A stretch of DNA of 64,000 bases from Lysobacterales bacterium. Its GTDB lineage: Bacteria > Pseudomonadota > Gammaproteobacteria > Xanthomonadales > SZUA-5. Both the position numbers and the translations under genes were made by a program. The notes below the pieces were generated by a model. The model was not told the origin of the DNA. It did not search any database and saw only the letters and a list, made by a program, of their open reading frames with translations. Of the stretch, positions 1 through 8,903 are shown one piece after another. Every line of letters starts with the position of its first letter. The first letter of the stretch is position 1. Location: the NCBI GenBank assembly GCA_022841325.1, contig JALHRS010000026.1, positions 1 through 64,000 of the forward strand, read 5' to 3'.

Positions 1-118
1 AGCCCCGAGCCCCGAGCCCCGAGCCCCGAGCCCCGAGCCCCGAGCCCCGAGCCCCGAGCCCCGAGCCCCGAGCCCCGAGCCCCGTGCCCCGTGCCCCGTG
101 CCCCGTGCCCCGTGCCCC
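1..118. repeat. Heptamer tandem array (CCCCGAG then CCCCGTG)
   Basis: A 7-bp satellite starts at the window edge. CCCCGAG repeats for about 11 units, then the unit changes to CCCCGTG for about 5 units. The switch between two homogeneous blocks suggests expansion by slippage. Similar 7-bp arrays recur at 6040, 12701, 17547, 50365 and 61521. Confidence 0.95.
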
Positions 119-171
119 TCAAGCCCCCCGGAACGCGATAGGATGGGACAGTGCTCACCCAGGAGACGCCG

Positions 172-1167
172 ATGCTGCCCGACGCTGCCCAAGCTTTGTG
201 GAAGGCACTGCGCAAGACCGATCGTCAGGCGGCCAAGGATCGGGTCGCGGCATTGCGCAAGCGGCTGCCGGATGCGCCGCCCGAGGAGCTGCACCGGCTG
301 CTGGTGCAGAGCAAATGCCTGCAGGCAGGGGCCATCGGCGCGCTGTCGGCGGTGGTCGAACTGGTACCGGGCGCCGGCAAGCTGGCGGGCGCGGTGCTGG
401 GGCCTGTCATCGACGTCGGCACGGTCACCGCGCTGCAGTCGGAACTGGTGCTGGAGACCTTCGAGGTCTACAACGTCGATCTCGGCGATGCCGGTGAGCG
501 CTTTGCCATCCTGGCCATCGCTGCCACCAATGTCGGCGCCACCCATGCCTCCAGCATCGTCGCCAAGCTGCTGAAGCGCTATGCCGGTGCGCTGATTGGC
601 GGCTTTGTGCTCAAGCGCGCGCTGCCGGTGACGCGTATCGCCACCGTGGCCACCAAGAACATCGCCCTCACCTATGCCATCGGCATGCGCGCCCAGGCCG
701 TGGCCCGCTTCCGCGATGCCGATCTGGAAGAGTGGCCAAAGCTGATGCGACAGGTCACCAATATCGACGAGAGCACGCTGGTCGAATGGGCCACCAGCGC
801 CGCCCGCACGGCCATCGATCAGGTCCAGGAATCCACCCGCGCCTGGGTCGGGCGGGTCACCCATCTGCTGCCGACGCTGCCGACCATGAGCGACCTGCGG
901 CGGATGGTGCCGGGCGGAACCGAAGTGGTAGCCGTGGAGGAGCTTGCCAGGCCGGCGCCCAGGGCGCGCAAGGTTGCTGCCAAGACCAAGACCAAGGCCC
1001 AGCCGCGAGCGACGAAGGTGGCTGCGAAGCCGGCGGCCACCAAGTCGCGAAGCAAGGCCGCGCCCGCTGCCGCCAGGACGGTCAAGAAGGCCGCTGCCCC
1101 GAGGAAGGCGGCCGCCAAGCCGACCAGCAAGAGCAAAGCCAGCACGGCGCGCCGCCGCGGTAGCTGA
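172..1167 (+). CDS. EcsC-like protein with Lys/Ala-rich C-terminal tail
   Basis: A 331-residue protein. The start at 172 is chosen because AGGAG lies six bases upstream; a GTG at 151 is possible. Residues about 30-180 hold Gly/Ala-rich hydrophobic helices (for example around VVELVPGAGKLAG) that resemble the EcsC family of bacterial membrane-associated proteins. The match is by eye and is not certain. From about residue 255 to the end the protein is almost only Ala, Lys, Pro, Arg, Ser and Thr, like the histone-H1-like tails common in this group, and probably binds nucleic acid or another polyanion. No catalytic motif is seen. It stands alone, with repeats on both sides. Confidence 0.7.
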   Translation: MLPDAAQALWKALRKTDRQAAKDRVAALRKRLPDAPPEELHRLLVQSKCLQAGAIGALSAVVELVPGAGKLAGAVLGPVIDVGTVTALQSELVLETFEVYNVDLGDAGERFAILAIAATNVGATHASSIVAKLLKRYAGALIGGFVLKRALPVTRIATVATKNIALTYAIGMRAQAVARFRDADLEEWPKLMRQVTNIDESTLVEWATSAARTAIDQVQESTRAWVGRVTHLLPTLPTMSDLRRMVPGGTEVVAVEELARPAPRARKVAAKTKTKAQPRATKVAAKPAATKSRSKAAPAAARTVKKAAAPRKAAAKPTSKSKASTARRRGS

Positions 1168-1180
1168 AGGGCCCGCTGCT

Positions 1181-1263
1181 GTGGAGGGCGCCGCGCTGCG
1201 GCGCCGCCTTGCCATGACTGGAGATCAAAGGCGGCCGCGCAGGCGCGCGTCCCTCCCCAAGAG
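1181..1263. repeat. Dispersed GC palindrome, family A, copy 1
   Basis: The element begins with GAGGGCGCCGCGCTGCGGCG and ends with GGCCGCGCAGGCGCGCGTCC. The two halves can fold into hairpins. Close copies lie at 8705-8783, 12386-12465 (inverted) and 61717-61796 (inverted). The rest of the 355-base gap between 1168 and 1522 holds the presumed promoter of the secreted nuclease; I see no clear -35/-10 pair. Confidence 0.9.
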
Positions 1264-1522
1264 CCGACCGGAGCCCGCGTCAGGATTCAGGGAACACGTG
1301 CCGTGTCGGGCCGTAACAGCTGGCTCTTGTTGACCCCAGTTTGTGCCGGTGAGGCCTGCGGGGTGGCGGGCGAAAAGATCCCCATGCGCCCGAATCCCGA
1401 CTCTGCGTTCGTCGGGAAGCGTGATTTTCCGCCCCCTTTTCCATCGGATCGACACAAACTCGCGCTATCTTCCACGGTTCTGGCTTAAGTCCAGTGCCGT
1501 TCTGTCGAAATTGGGGTCTTCC

Positions 1523-4500
1523 ATGATTCGTATGCGTTTGTCTGCCGCGCTCGCGGTTTTGCTGGTCTCGGGCGTGAGCGCCCTGTGGTCTCCCCCATCG
1601 GAAGCGGGCATTCAATGCGTTTCTCTGGCATCTCTGGGTACGCCGGTGACCCAGAATTTCGACACGCTGGCCAACACCGGAACTTCAGGTACCACGCCTC
1701 TAGGCTGGTTCCTGTCCGAAACCGGCACCAACGCCAATTCGCTCTACAGCGCCGGTACCGGCTCTGGCAACGCCGGTGACACCTACAGTTTCGGAGCTGC
1801 AGGCTCCACGGAACGCGCCTTCGGTGGTCTGTTGAGCGGCAGCTTGACGCCCACCATCGGTGCCTGCTTCATCAACGACACCGGCAGCGCCATCTCCTCG
1901 GTCCAGATCGCCTACACCGGCGAGCAATGGCGTCTGGGGACTTCGGGTCGCGCCGTGCCCGATCGCCTCGATTTCCAGTCCAGCCCCGATGCCTCTGGCC
2001 TGACCAGCGGGACCTGGACCGACCGCGACGCTTTGGATTTCGTGCAGCCCCTGATCACCGGCACGGTCGGCGCTCTGGACGGCAACGCGGCAGCCAATCG
2101 CACCGCCGTGAGTGCCTCGTTCAACATCAGCGTGGCCGCCAACGACACCTTCTGGATTCGCTGGAACGATTTCAACGCGACCGGTGCGGACGACGGACTC
2201 TCCGTTGACGACTTCTCATTGACGCCGGTAGGCGTGGCCCCGCCGACACCGGTGCTCAGCATCAACGACCTGACCCTGAATGAAGGCAATGTCGGCCCGA
2301 CCACTTTCAGCTTCACGGTCAGCCTGTCGGCGCCCGCCGGTGCCGGCGGCGTCACTTTCGACATCGCCACGGCCGACAACACCGCGACCGTCGCCAACAG
2401 TGATTACGTGGCGCGTTCGCTCACGGGTCAGACCATCGCCGCCGGCGCCTCCACCTATACCTTTGCCGTCACGGTCAACGGCGACACCACGGTCGAGCCC
2501 GATGAGAGCTTCTTCGTCAACGTCACCAATGTCGTCGGCGCCACCGTCGGCGACGGCCAGGGCCTGGGCACCATCCTCAACGACGATGTGGCCTTGACAC
2601 CGATTCATGACATCCAGGGCTCTGGTGCCAGCTCGCCCATCGTTGGCAGCAGCATCACCACCCGCGGCATCGTCACCGGTCGCAAGAGCAACGGCTTCTT
2701 CATGCAGGAGCCCGACGCCAGCATCGACGCCGATCCGCTGACTTCCGAGGGCATCTTCGTGTTCACCAGTTCGGCTCCGCCGGCCGCCGCGGCAGTGGGC
2801 GCCTTGGTGCAGGTCGCGGCCACCGTGGTCGAATTCGTTCCGAGTCAGGATCCCTTCCAGCCGCCGCTGACCGAACTGGTTTCGCCGACAGTCACGCAGA
2901 TCTCGTCCGGCAATCCGCTGCCGGCTGCGATTCCCCTGACCACCACCTTCCCCAATCCGGCTGGTGCTTTCGACCAGTTGGAGCGCCTGGAAGGCATGCG
3001 CGTCTCGGTGCCCTCGCTGACGATCAATGCCGCCACTGCCGGCAGCGTCAACGAGACCAATGCCACCGGCAGCAACAACGGCGTGTTCCACGGTGTGGTT
3101 ACCGGTTTGCCGCGCTCGCTGCGCGAACCGGGAATCCAGCCGCCGGATCCAACCCCGGCCGGCACCATTCCGCCGATTCCGCGCTGGGATGGCAATCCGG
3201 AACTGATCCGCGTCGACAGCGACGGCCTGGTCGGTCAGCCGCAGCTGACAGTGGCTGCCGGTCAGACCGTGTCCGGTCTGGTCGGTCCGCTGGATTACGG
3301 CTTCCGCCGCTACACGGTACTGCCGGAGCTGGGCAGCACGCCGACTGCCTCTGGCCCGGCGACCAGCGTGGCCGTCAGCGCGCCGCTGCCGACCGAAGTC
3401 ACGGTGGCTTCGTACAATCTGCAGCGTTTCTTCGATGACGTGAACGATCCGGCCATCACCGAGCCGGTGCTCACGGCGACCGCCTACGCCAACCGCCTGA
3501 ACAAGGCTTCGCTGGGCATCCGCAACGAATTGCGGACCCCGGACATCGTCGGCGTCGTTGAAGTCGAGAATCTGAGCACACTGCAAACGCTGGCCAGCAA
3601 GATCAACAGCGATGCCGTAGCCGCTTCGCAGCCCAACCCCATGTACGTGGCCTATCTGATCGAAGGCAATGACGTCGGCGGCATCGATGTCGGCTTCCTG
3701 ATCAAGTCCGCGCCGGTCAATGGACCGCTGCCGCGGGTGACGGTCAATGCCGTGGTCCAGGAGCTGGCCGGTACCCTGTTCGTCAATCCTGACACCAGCA
3801 CGGCGCTGCTCAACGATCGGCCGCCGCTGCGTCTGGACGCCGTGGTCAACAACGCCACCGGCCAGACCTATCCGCTGACGGTCATCGTCAATCATCTGCG
3901 CTCGCTCAGCGGTGCCAACAGCACGGCAGCAGGCACCAACGGCTGGGCCACCGATGGTGAGCGCATCCGCGCCAAGCGTCAGAGGCAGGCCGAGGATCTG
4001 GCGGTGCTGGTGCAGAACCGCCAGTCCGCCAATCCCAATGAGCAGATCGTGCTGATCGGCGATTTCAATGCCTTCGAGTTCAACGATGGCCTGGGCGATT
4101 CGATGAACACCATCACCGGCACGCCGACGCCCGACAATCAGACCGCCGTCACCGGCGACGGCGCCGATCTGGTCAATCCGGATCTGGACAATCTGTTCGA
4201 CACGGTTGCTGCCGGCGAGCGCTATTCCTTCGTCTTCGATGGCGTTGCCCAGTCGCTGGACCATGCCGTCGTCAACGCTGCCGTGCTGTCAGCCACGACG
4301 GCGCCGCGTATCGAGCATGCGCGCCTCAATGCCGGCTTCCCGGAAGTCGATCGCAATGACCCGCTGAGCGCGCGCCGGCTGTCGGATCACGATCCGCTGG
4401 TGGTCTATCTGGCGCCCAACGGTTTCGTGCCCATCGATATCTCCATCGACAAGGTGGTCAATGGTGACCCGGTGGTCGCCGGCACCCAGATCGACTACAC

Positions 4501-5677
4501 CATCGAAGTCGAGAACTTCGGTCCGCAGGCGGCGCTGAACTCGATCTGGACCGACACCCTGCCGACGGGCACCCGCTTTGTCTCGCTGAGCAACGTCGCT
4601 GGCTGGAGCTGCACCACGCCGGCCGTCGGCGCCACCGGCACCATCAGCTGCAGCAATCCCAGTGTCGCTATCGGCAGCTCGATCTTCACGCTGGTGATCA
4701 GCGTCGATGCCAACGTCGCCAGCGGCACTCTGGTCAGCAACAACGTCAGCGTCAGCACCGGTTCGCCGGACATCAATCCGATGAACAACTCCAGCACGGC
4801 GCAGTTCACCGTGACCGCCGAGTCGGATCTGTCGATCACGCTGACCGACGCCCCCGATCCGGTCACTGCCGGCACCAATCTGGTCTACACGGCCACGGTG
4901 ACCAATGCTGGACCGTCGACAGCGACGGGTGTGACGGTGACGATGCCGGTGCCGGCCAACACCACCTTCGTCTCGGGTTCGACCACCGGTGGCGGCAGCT
5001 GCGCCGGTTCGCCGATTCTCTGCACCTTCCCGACCAGCTTCGCGCCAACGACGTCGCAGACGGCGACGATCACGGTGGCGGTCTCGGCTTCGGCACCGAA
5101 TGGCAGCAGCATCAGCGCGACGGCGACGGCGGGTTCGGCTTCGACCGATCCCAATGGCGCCAACAACACGGCCACGGCAAGCACGCTGGTCGCGGCCAAC
5201 GCCAATCTGCAGCTGACGCTGAGTGCCTCCTCGCTGGCGGTGCTGACCAATGAGCCGGTGACCTTCACCGCGGTGAGCCTGAACCTCGGCCCGTCGGATG
5301 CGCAGAATCTGTCGATCACGATGACCCTGACGCCGGACTTCCGCTACACGTCGCACACCGCGACCGGCGCCACCTGCACCACGCCGCAGGTGGGCACCAG
5401 CGGTTCGGTGACCTGCACCTGGGCCGGCGCCACGGCACCGAATGCCTCGCGTACCCTGCAGGTGGTGGCCTACAGCAACAACCAGGGCGCCACGGCGGTC
5501 AATGCCAGCACGGTGTCGGATACCTCCGATCCGGTCACGGCCAACAACGTCGGCAATGTCAGCGTCCAGGTCGGCTTCGCGGTGGAAGCGATTCCGACGA
5601 TGAATGCCTATGGCCTGGTCCTGCTCGGTTTGATGCTGGGCCTGCTCGGCTTCGTCGCGGTCCGCCGCAACAGCTGA
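1523..5677 (+). CDS. Secreted ExeM/NucH-type endonuclease with Calx-beta, DUF11 repeats and IPTL-CTERM anchor
   Basis: The start at 1523 gives a signal peptide (MIRMRLSAALAVLLVSGVSA). The protein is 1384 residues; the open frame upstream to 1343 is ignored. In order: an N-terminal beta-rich domain (about 30-240), a Calx-beta-like domain (about 241-357), an ExeM-type OB-like region (about 361-600) and an endonuclease/exonuclease/phosphatase domain (about 626-964). Nuclease motifs include SYNLQRFF, VVEVEN, VNHLRS, LIGDFNAFE and LSDHDPLVV. Three DUF11 repeats follow (about 970-1346). The C-terminus has EAIPTMNAYGL, a hydrophobic helix and VRRNS, which is an IPTL-CTERM sorting signal. It is probably an extracellular DNase exported and then processed at the envelope. 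A strong terminator follows. Confidence 0.9.
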   Translation: MIRMRLSAALAVLLVSGVSALWSPPSEAGIQCVSLASLGTPVTQNFDTLANTGTSGTTPLGWFLSETGTNANSLYSAGTGSGNAGDTYSFGAAGSTERAFGGLLSGSLTPTIGACFINDTGSAISSVQIAYTGEQWRLGTSGRAVPDRLDFQSSPDASGLTSGTWTDRDALDFVQPLITGTVGALDGNAAANRTAVSASFNISVAANDTFWIRWNDFNATGADDGLSVDDFSLTPVGVAPPTPVLSINDLTLNEGNVGPTTFSFTVSLSAPAGAGGVTFDIATADNTATVANSDYVARSLTGQTIAAGASTYTFAVTVNGDTTVEPDESFFVNVTNVVGATVGDGQGLGTILNDDVALTPIHDIQGSGASSPIVGSSITTRGIVTGRKSNGFFMQEPDASIDADPLTSEGIFVFTSSAPPAAAAVGALVQVAATVVEFVPSQDPFQPPLTELVSPTVTQISSGNPLPAAIPLTTTFPNPAGAFDQLERLEGMRVSVPSLTINAATAGSVNETNATGSNNGVFHGVVTGLPRSLREPGIQPPDPTPAGTIPPIPRWDGNPELIRVDSDGLVGQPQLTVAAGQTVSGLVGPLDYGFRRYTVLPELGSTPTASGPATSVAVSAPLPTEVTVASYNLQRFFDDVNDPAITEPVLTATAYANRLNKASLGIRNELRTPDIVGVVEVENLSTLQTLASKINSDAVAASQPNPMYVAYLIEGNDVGGIDVGFLIKSAPVNGPLPRVTVNAVVQELAGTLFVNPDTSTALLNDRPPLRLDAVVNNATGQTYPLTVIVNHLRSLSGANSTAAGTNGWATDGERIRAKRQRQAEDLAVLVQNRQSANPNEQIVLIGDFNAFEFNDGLGDSMNTITGTPTPDNQTAVTGDGADLVNPDLDNLFDTVAAGERYSFVFDGVAQSLDHAVVNAAVLSATTAPRIEHARLNAGFPEVDRNDPLSARRLSDHDPLVVYLAPNGFVPIDISIDKVVNGDPVVAGTQIDYTIEVENFGPQAALNSIWTDTLPTGTRFVSLSNVAGWSCTTPAVGATGTISCSNPSVAIGSSIFTLVISVDANVASGTLVSNNVSVSTGSPDINPMNNSSTAQFTVTAESDLSITLTDAPDPVTAGTNLVYTATVTNAGPSTATGVTVTMPVPANTTFVSGSTTGGGSCAGSPILCTFPTSFAPTTSQTATITVAVSASAPNGSSISATATAGSASTDPNGANNTATASTLVAANANLQLTLSASSLAVLTNEPVTFTAVSLNLGPSDAQNLSITMTLTPDFRYTSHTATGATCTTPQVGTSGSVTCTWAGATAPNASRTLQVVAYSNNQGATAVNASTVSDTSDPVTANNVGNVSVQVGFAVEAIPTMNAYGLVLLGLMLGLLGFVAVRRNS

Positions 5678-5737
5678 GGCAGCTAGGGTGGAACCCCGGC
5701 GCAGCCGGGATTCCACCGAAGCCGTCGTGACACACGC

Positions 5738-5767
5738 AGGGGTGGCCATCGGCCGCCCCTCTTTTTT
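5738..5767 (+). terminator. Rho-independent terminator after the secreted nuclease
   Basis: AGGGGTGGCC pairs with GGCCGCCCCT (one G-U) around an ATC loop, followed by CTTTTTT. A second hairpin with GGTGGAA/TTCCACC arms lies just before it at 5688-5717. Confidence 0.85.
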
Positions 5768-6007
5768 GGTGGCCGGTGCCCACTGCCCTGACCGCGCCAC
5801 GCTGACATCCAGGCCGGAAGGCGTGTTCGGGGACGAGTGCGGTCGTTATCCCGCCGGCAGCGGGATGCGGAGCCCGCATGGCAGCCGGCACGCGCCCTCC
5901 AGCCCCGAGGGCGCGCTGATCCGGGTCAAGGTCGGACCTCTGCCGATGGCCGCTGAAAGCTGATGGCCGCGGTGCGGGTCTGGTAGAAGTGCCAGACGCC
6001 CCGGCTG

Positions 6008-6165
6008 GTGCGCTTGTTTGCGCATCCAGAATCGGCGGCACGGGGCAGGGGGCAGGGGGCAGGGGGCAGGGGGCAGGGGGCAGGGGGCAGGGGCCCAAGC
6101 TTGCCGCATGGCCAGATCGTGCGGCGCGGTCGATCCCCCTGCCCCCTGCCCCTTGCCCCGCTCTT
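6008..6165. repeat. Dispersed element family E, copy 1, with GGGGGCA heptamer array
   Basis: TGTTTGCGCATCCAGAAT leads into a period-7 array of GGGGGCA (6040-6093), then a core CCCAAGCTTGCCGCATGGCC, then CCCCTGCCCCTTGCCCC, which is complementary to the array, so the whole can fold. Related copies lie at 33216-33375 and 47078-47222. Apart from this element and the terminator, the 5678-6208 gap shows nothing I can name. Confidence 0.85.
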
Positions 6166-6208
6166 GCCGGCGGAGTCTCTGCGATTGCGAAGTGCCCTGG
6201 AGTAGCCC

Positions 6209-7648
6209 ATGACCACCCACGAAATCGACGTCGCCATCATCGGTACCGGCTCGGCCGGCATGACCGCCTATCGCGGTGCGCGCGAGCACACCGAGTCGGT
6301 GCTGTTGATCGAGGGCACCGAATACGGCACCACCTGTGCGCGCGTAGGCTGCATGCCGAGCAAGCTGCTGATCGCCGCCGCCGATGCTGCCCACCACGTC
6401 ATGGCGGCGCCGGGCTTCGGCGTGCACGGCGGCACTGTGCAAGTAGACGGCGCGGCGGTGATGCAGCGGGTGCGATCCGAGCGCGATCGCTTTGTCGGCT
6501 TCGTGACTGAAGCGGTGGAAGCCTGGCCGCAGGCGCATCGGCGCCTGGGTCGGGTGCGTTTCCTGGACGCCCACACGCTGGAATTCGATGACGGCGAACG
6601 CATCCGTGCGCGCCGCATCGTGATTGCCACCGGATCGAGTCCGATCGTGCCTGAGGACTGGCGTGTGGGCCTGGGTGATCGCCTGATCACCAATGACGAC
6701 GTGTTTGCCTGGCAGACGCTGCCGGCATCGGTGGCCGTGGTCGGCGCTGGCGTGATCGCGCTGGAACTCGGCCAGGCCCTGCACCGCCTGGGCGTGCGCG
6801 TGCGGGTGTTCGATCGCGGCGGGCGCTTTGGCGGCTTGAGCGATCCCGAGGTGATTGCCGCCGCGCGCCGGGTGCTGGCCGAGGATTTTCCGCTGACCAC
6901 CGGTGCCGTCATCGACCGCGCCGCGCGCGCCGGCGACGGCGTCCGCATCGACTTCCAGCATCAGGGCGCCGCCCACAGCGAGCGTTACGACTATCTGCTC
7001 GCGGCCCTGGGCCGCGCCCCGAATCTGGCGCACCTGAATCTGGGCGTCAGCGGCCTGCCGCTGGATCCGCGCGGGGTGCCGATCAGTGACCCCAGCACCG
7101 GTCAGATCGGCGACAGCCATGTCTTCATTGCCGGCGACGCCTCGGCGCGCCGCATGCTGCTGCACGAGGCGGCCGATGAGGGGCGCATCGCGGGCGACAA
7201 TGCCGGACGCTATCCCGATGTGCGCGAGCATCGGCGCCGTACCGGGCTGGCCGTGGCCTTCACCGATCCGCAGATTGCCGTGGCCGGCGCCAGTCATGCC
7301 GAGTTGCTGGCATCAGGACGCAGCTTCGAAGTCGCCGAGCTGGATTTCTCCGATCAGGGCCGCAGCCGGGTCATGCGCCGCAATCGCGGCCTGCTGCGGG
7401 TCTATGGCGAGCATCACAGCGATCTCTTCCTCGGCGCCGAGATGATCGCCCCGGATGGCGAACACCTGGCCCATCTGCTGGCCTGGGCGGTGCACGCGAG
7501 GATGACGGTCCAGCAGATGCTGGATGCACCTTTCTACCACCCGGTGGTCGAGGAAGGTGTGCGCACCGCCCTGCGCCATCTGCAGCGCCGCTTGCGCATG
7601 GGCCCACCGCCGGTGCCGCATTGCATGGACTGCGGGCCCGGGGCCTGA
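6209..7648 (+). CDS. Dihydrolipoyl dehydrogenase-type flavoprotein
   Basis: A 479-residue class I pyridine nucleotide-disulfide oxidoreductase. It has the FAD-binding GTGSAG motif at residues 12-17, redox cysteines at 43 and 48 in TTCARVGCMPSK, a central NAD(P) fold with VVGAGVIALE, the second FAD motif VFIAGDA, and a C-terminal dimerisation domain with FYHPVVEEG. In the last motif His-Pro and Glu stand where the catalytic His-Glu pair is expected. Classical Lpd has GGTCxNVGCIPSK; the ARVG variant suggests a divergent paralogue outside the pyruvate dehydrogenase complex. No E2 gene is next to it. It could oxidise a dihydrolipoyl or other dithiol substrate. Confidence 0.85.
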   Translation: MTTHEIDVAIIGTGSAGMTAYRGAREHTESVLLIEGTEYGTTCARVGCMPSKLLIAAADAAHHVMAAPGFGVHGGTVQVDGAAVMQRVRSERDRFVGFVTEAVEAWPQAHRRLGRVRFLDAHTLEFDDGERIRARRIVIATGSSPIVPEDWRVGLGDRLITNDDVFAWQTLPASVAVVGAGVIALELGQALHRLGVRVRVFDRGGRFGGLSDPEVIAAARRVLAEDFPLTTGAVIDRAARAGDGVRIDFQHQGAAHSERYDYLLAALGRAPNLAHLNLGVSGLPLDPRGVPISDPSTGQIGDSHVFIAGDASARRMLLHEAADEGRIAGDNAGRYPDVREHRRRTGLAVAFTDPQIAVAGASHAELLASGRSFEVAELDFSDQGRSRVMRRNRGLLRVYGEHHSDLFLGAEMIAPDGEHLAHLLAWAVHARMTVQQMLDAPFYHPVVEEGVRTALRHLQRRLRMGPPPVPHCMDCGPGA

Positions 7649-7676
7649 GCCTCGTGGGCTTGGCCCGCTGCCACAG

Positions 7677-8561
7677 TCAGTCGCTCCCAGGGCTCTGCGC
7701 AATATCCCCCTGCACCTGCCTGCGCCAGGCCCCGGGCGCCACGCCCATCCGCGCCTTGAAGGCGCGGTTGAAGGCGATGGCGCTGCCATAACCAACCTGT
7801 TCTGCAATCTGTGCCAGGCTGTGATCGCGCTGCAGCAGGTCCTGGGCCACGGTCATGCGCCAGGCAGCCAGATAGTCGAGCGGGGTTTGTCCGACCAGTT
7901 CCCTGAAGGTCTGGGCAAAGCGTGTGCGCGACATGTGCGCCTGCGCCGCCAGCGACTCCAGATGGTGGCCGGCTTGCGGCGCCTCATGCATGGCGATCAG
8001 CGCATGACGCAGTTGCGGATGCGCCAGCCCGGCGAGCATGCCGTCCTGCACCTGGCCCTGCTGCATCAACTCCCGCAGCAGCTGAATCAGCAGCACCTCG
8101 AACAGGCGATCGACGGCAATGCGCCCGCCGCAACGGCCGCCAAAGGCTTCGTCGACCAGCAGTTCCAGCGTCGCCGACATCGCCGGATGTTCGCGCAACG
8201 GTAGTCGCAGCAAGGGCGGCAGCGCGCGCACCAGCGGATTGTCCATGCCGCCGCCAAAATGAGTGCTGGCACACACCATATCGGCGCCGACTTCGGCATC
8301 GCTGACAAAGCGATGGGCCACGGCCCGCGGATAGAACAGCAGCGTGGGCTCGGTGATGGTCTGTCTGGGCAAGCCGCTGTGCACTACTTCGACAGCACCC
8401 GCGCGGATCACGTGCAGATGACCGACTCCGGCCGTGGCCTCGATATCGTTGATGCCGCACAGCGGGCCGGCGTGGAACAGACTGGTGCGCAGGCTGAAGC
8501 GCCGCAGCAGGGCATCCAGGCGATCGGGTGGGGTGCTGGGTGTCATGGTGGTCTGGCTCAT
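7677..8561 (-). CDS. AraC family transcriptional regulator with N-terminal cupin
   Basis: A 294-residue protein. The N-terminal half (about 15-185) resembles the cupin_6 effector domain of AraC-type regulators, with LFHAGPLCG and the FYPRAVAHRF region. The C-terminal 100 residues hold two helix-turn-helix units (HLESLAAQAHMSRTRFAQTF and HSLAQIAEQVGYGSAIAFNR) typical of AraC/XylS proteins. It is divergent from the AhpD-like gene at 8904. In this family such a pair usually means the regulator controls its neighbour, often in response to oxidants or electrophiles. That link is inferred. Confidence 0.9.
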   Translation of the reverse strand: MSQTTMTPSTPPDRLDALLRRFSLRTSLFHAGPLCGINDIEATAGVGHLHVIRAGAVEVVHSGLPRQTITEPTLLFYPRAVAHRFVSDAEVGADMVCASTHFGGGMDNPLVRALPPLLRLPLREHPAMSATLELLVDEAFGGRCGGRIAVDRLFEVLLIQLLRELMQQGQVQDGMLAGLAHPQLRHALIAMHEAPQAGHHLESLAAQAHMSRTRFAQTFRELVGQTPLDYLAAWRMTVAQDLLQRDHSLAQIAEQVGYGSAIAFNRAFKARMGVAPGAWRRQVQGDIAQSPGSD

Positions 8562-8595
8562 GAGGATCAGGGCTGGGGGCGGGGCTCGCGCGGCG

Positions 8596-8683
8596 TCATT
8601 GTGAGGAGCGTAGCGACGAAGCCATCCAGGACCTTGCCCAGATCATCTGGATTGCTTCGCTGCGCTCTCCATGAACCGCTGGC
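8596..8683. repeat. Dispersed repeat family G (GTCATTGTGAGGAGCGTAGC), copy 1
   Basis: Two arms, GAGGAGCGTAGCGACGAAGC and GGATTGCTTCGCTGCGCTCTC, form an imperfect inverted repeat. A similar pair lies at 12520-12600 and part of one near 62265-62310. With the family A element at 8705-8783 it fills most of the gap between the divergent genes. Confidence 0.75.
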
Positions 8684-8704
8684 CGGGTGATCCGTATCGC
8701 CATT

Positions 8705-8783
8705 GTGGAGGGCGCCGCGCTGCGGCGCCGCGGTGCCTGAAGATCAACAGCGGCCGCGCAGGCGCGCGTCCCTCCACAAGAGC
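8705..8783. repeat. Dispersed GC palindrome, family A, copy 2
   Basis: Same order and sense as the copy at 1181-1263: GGAGGGCGCCGCGCTGCGGC at the left and CGGCCGCGCAGGCGCGCGTC at the right, with a different centre. Confidence 0.9.
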
Positions 8784-8903
8784 GTTACGGAACTCCGGAT
8801 TAATAATAGCGCACTAATGATAACCCTGAGTGCCGTCCACCTGCCTATCTTTGGTCCTGTGCCGGCCATCGCCGTGCCACCCGAACCCCACAGGAGAAAG
8901 ACC

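Noticed and set aside
1-118. CRISPR array suggested by regular repeats at the window start
   Set aside because: The unit is 7 bases with no spacers and no cas genes are near. The same holds for the other heptamer arrays.
2216-4264. Long minus-strand ORF of 682 codons opposite the secreted nuclease
   Set aside because: It is antisense to a protein with clear domains. In GC-rich DNA the opposite strand often stays open. The translation is a low-complexity mix of Arg, Gly, Asp and Ala with no domain.
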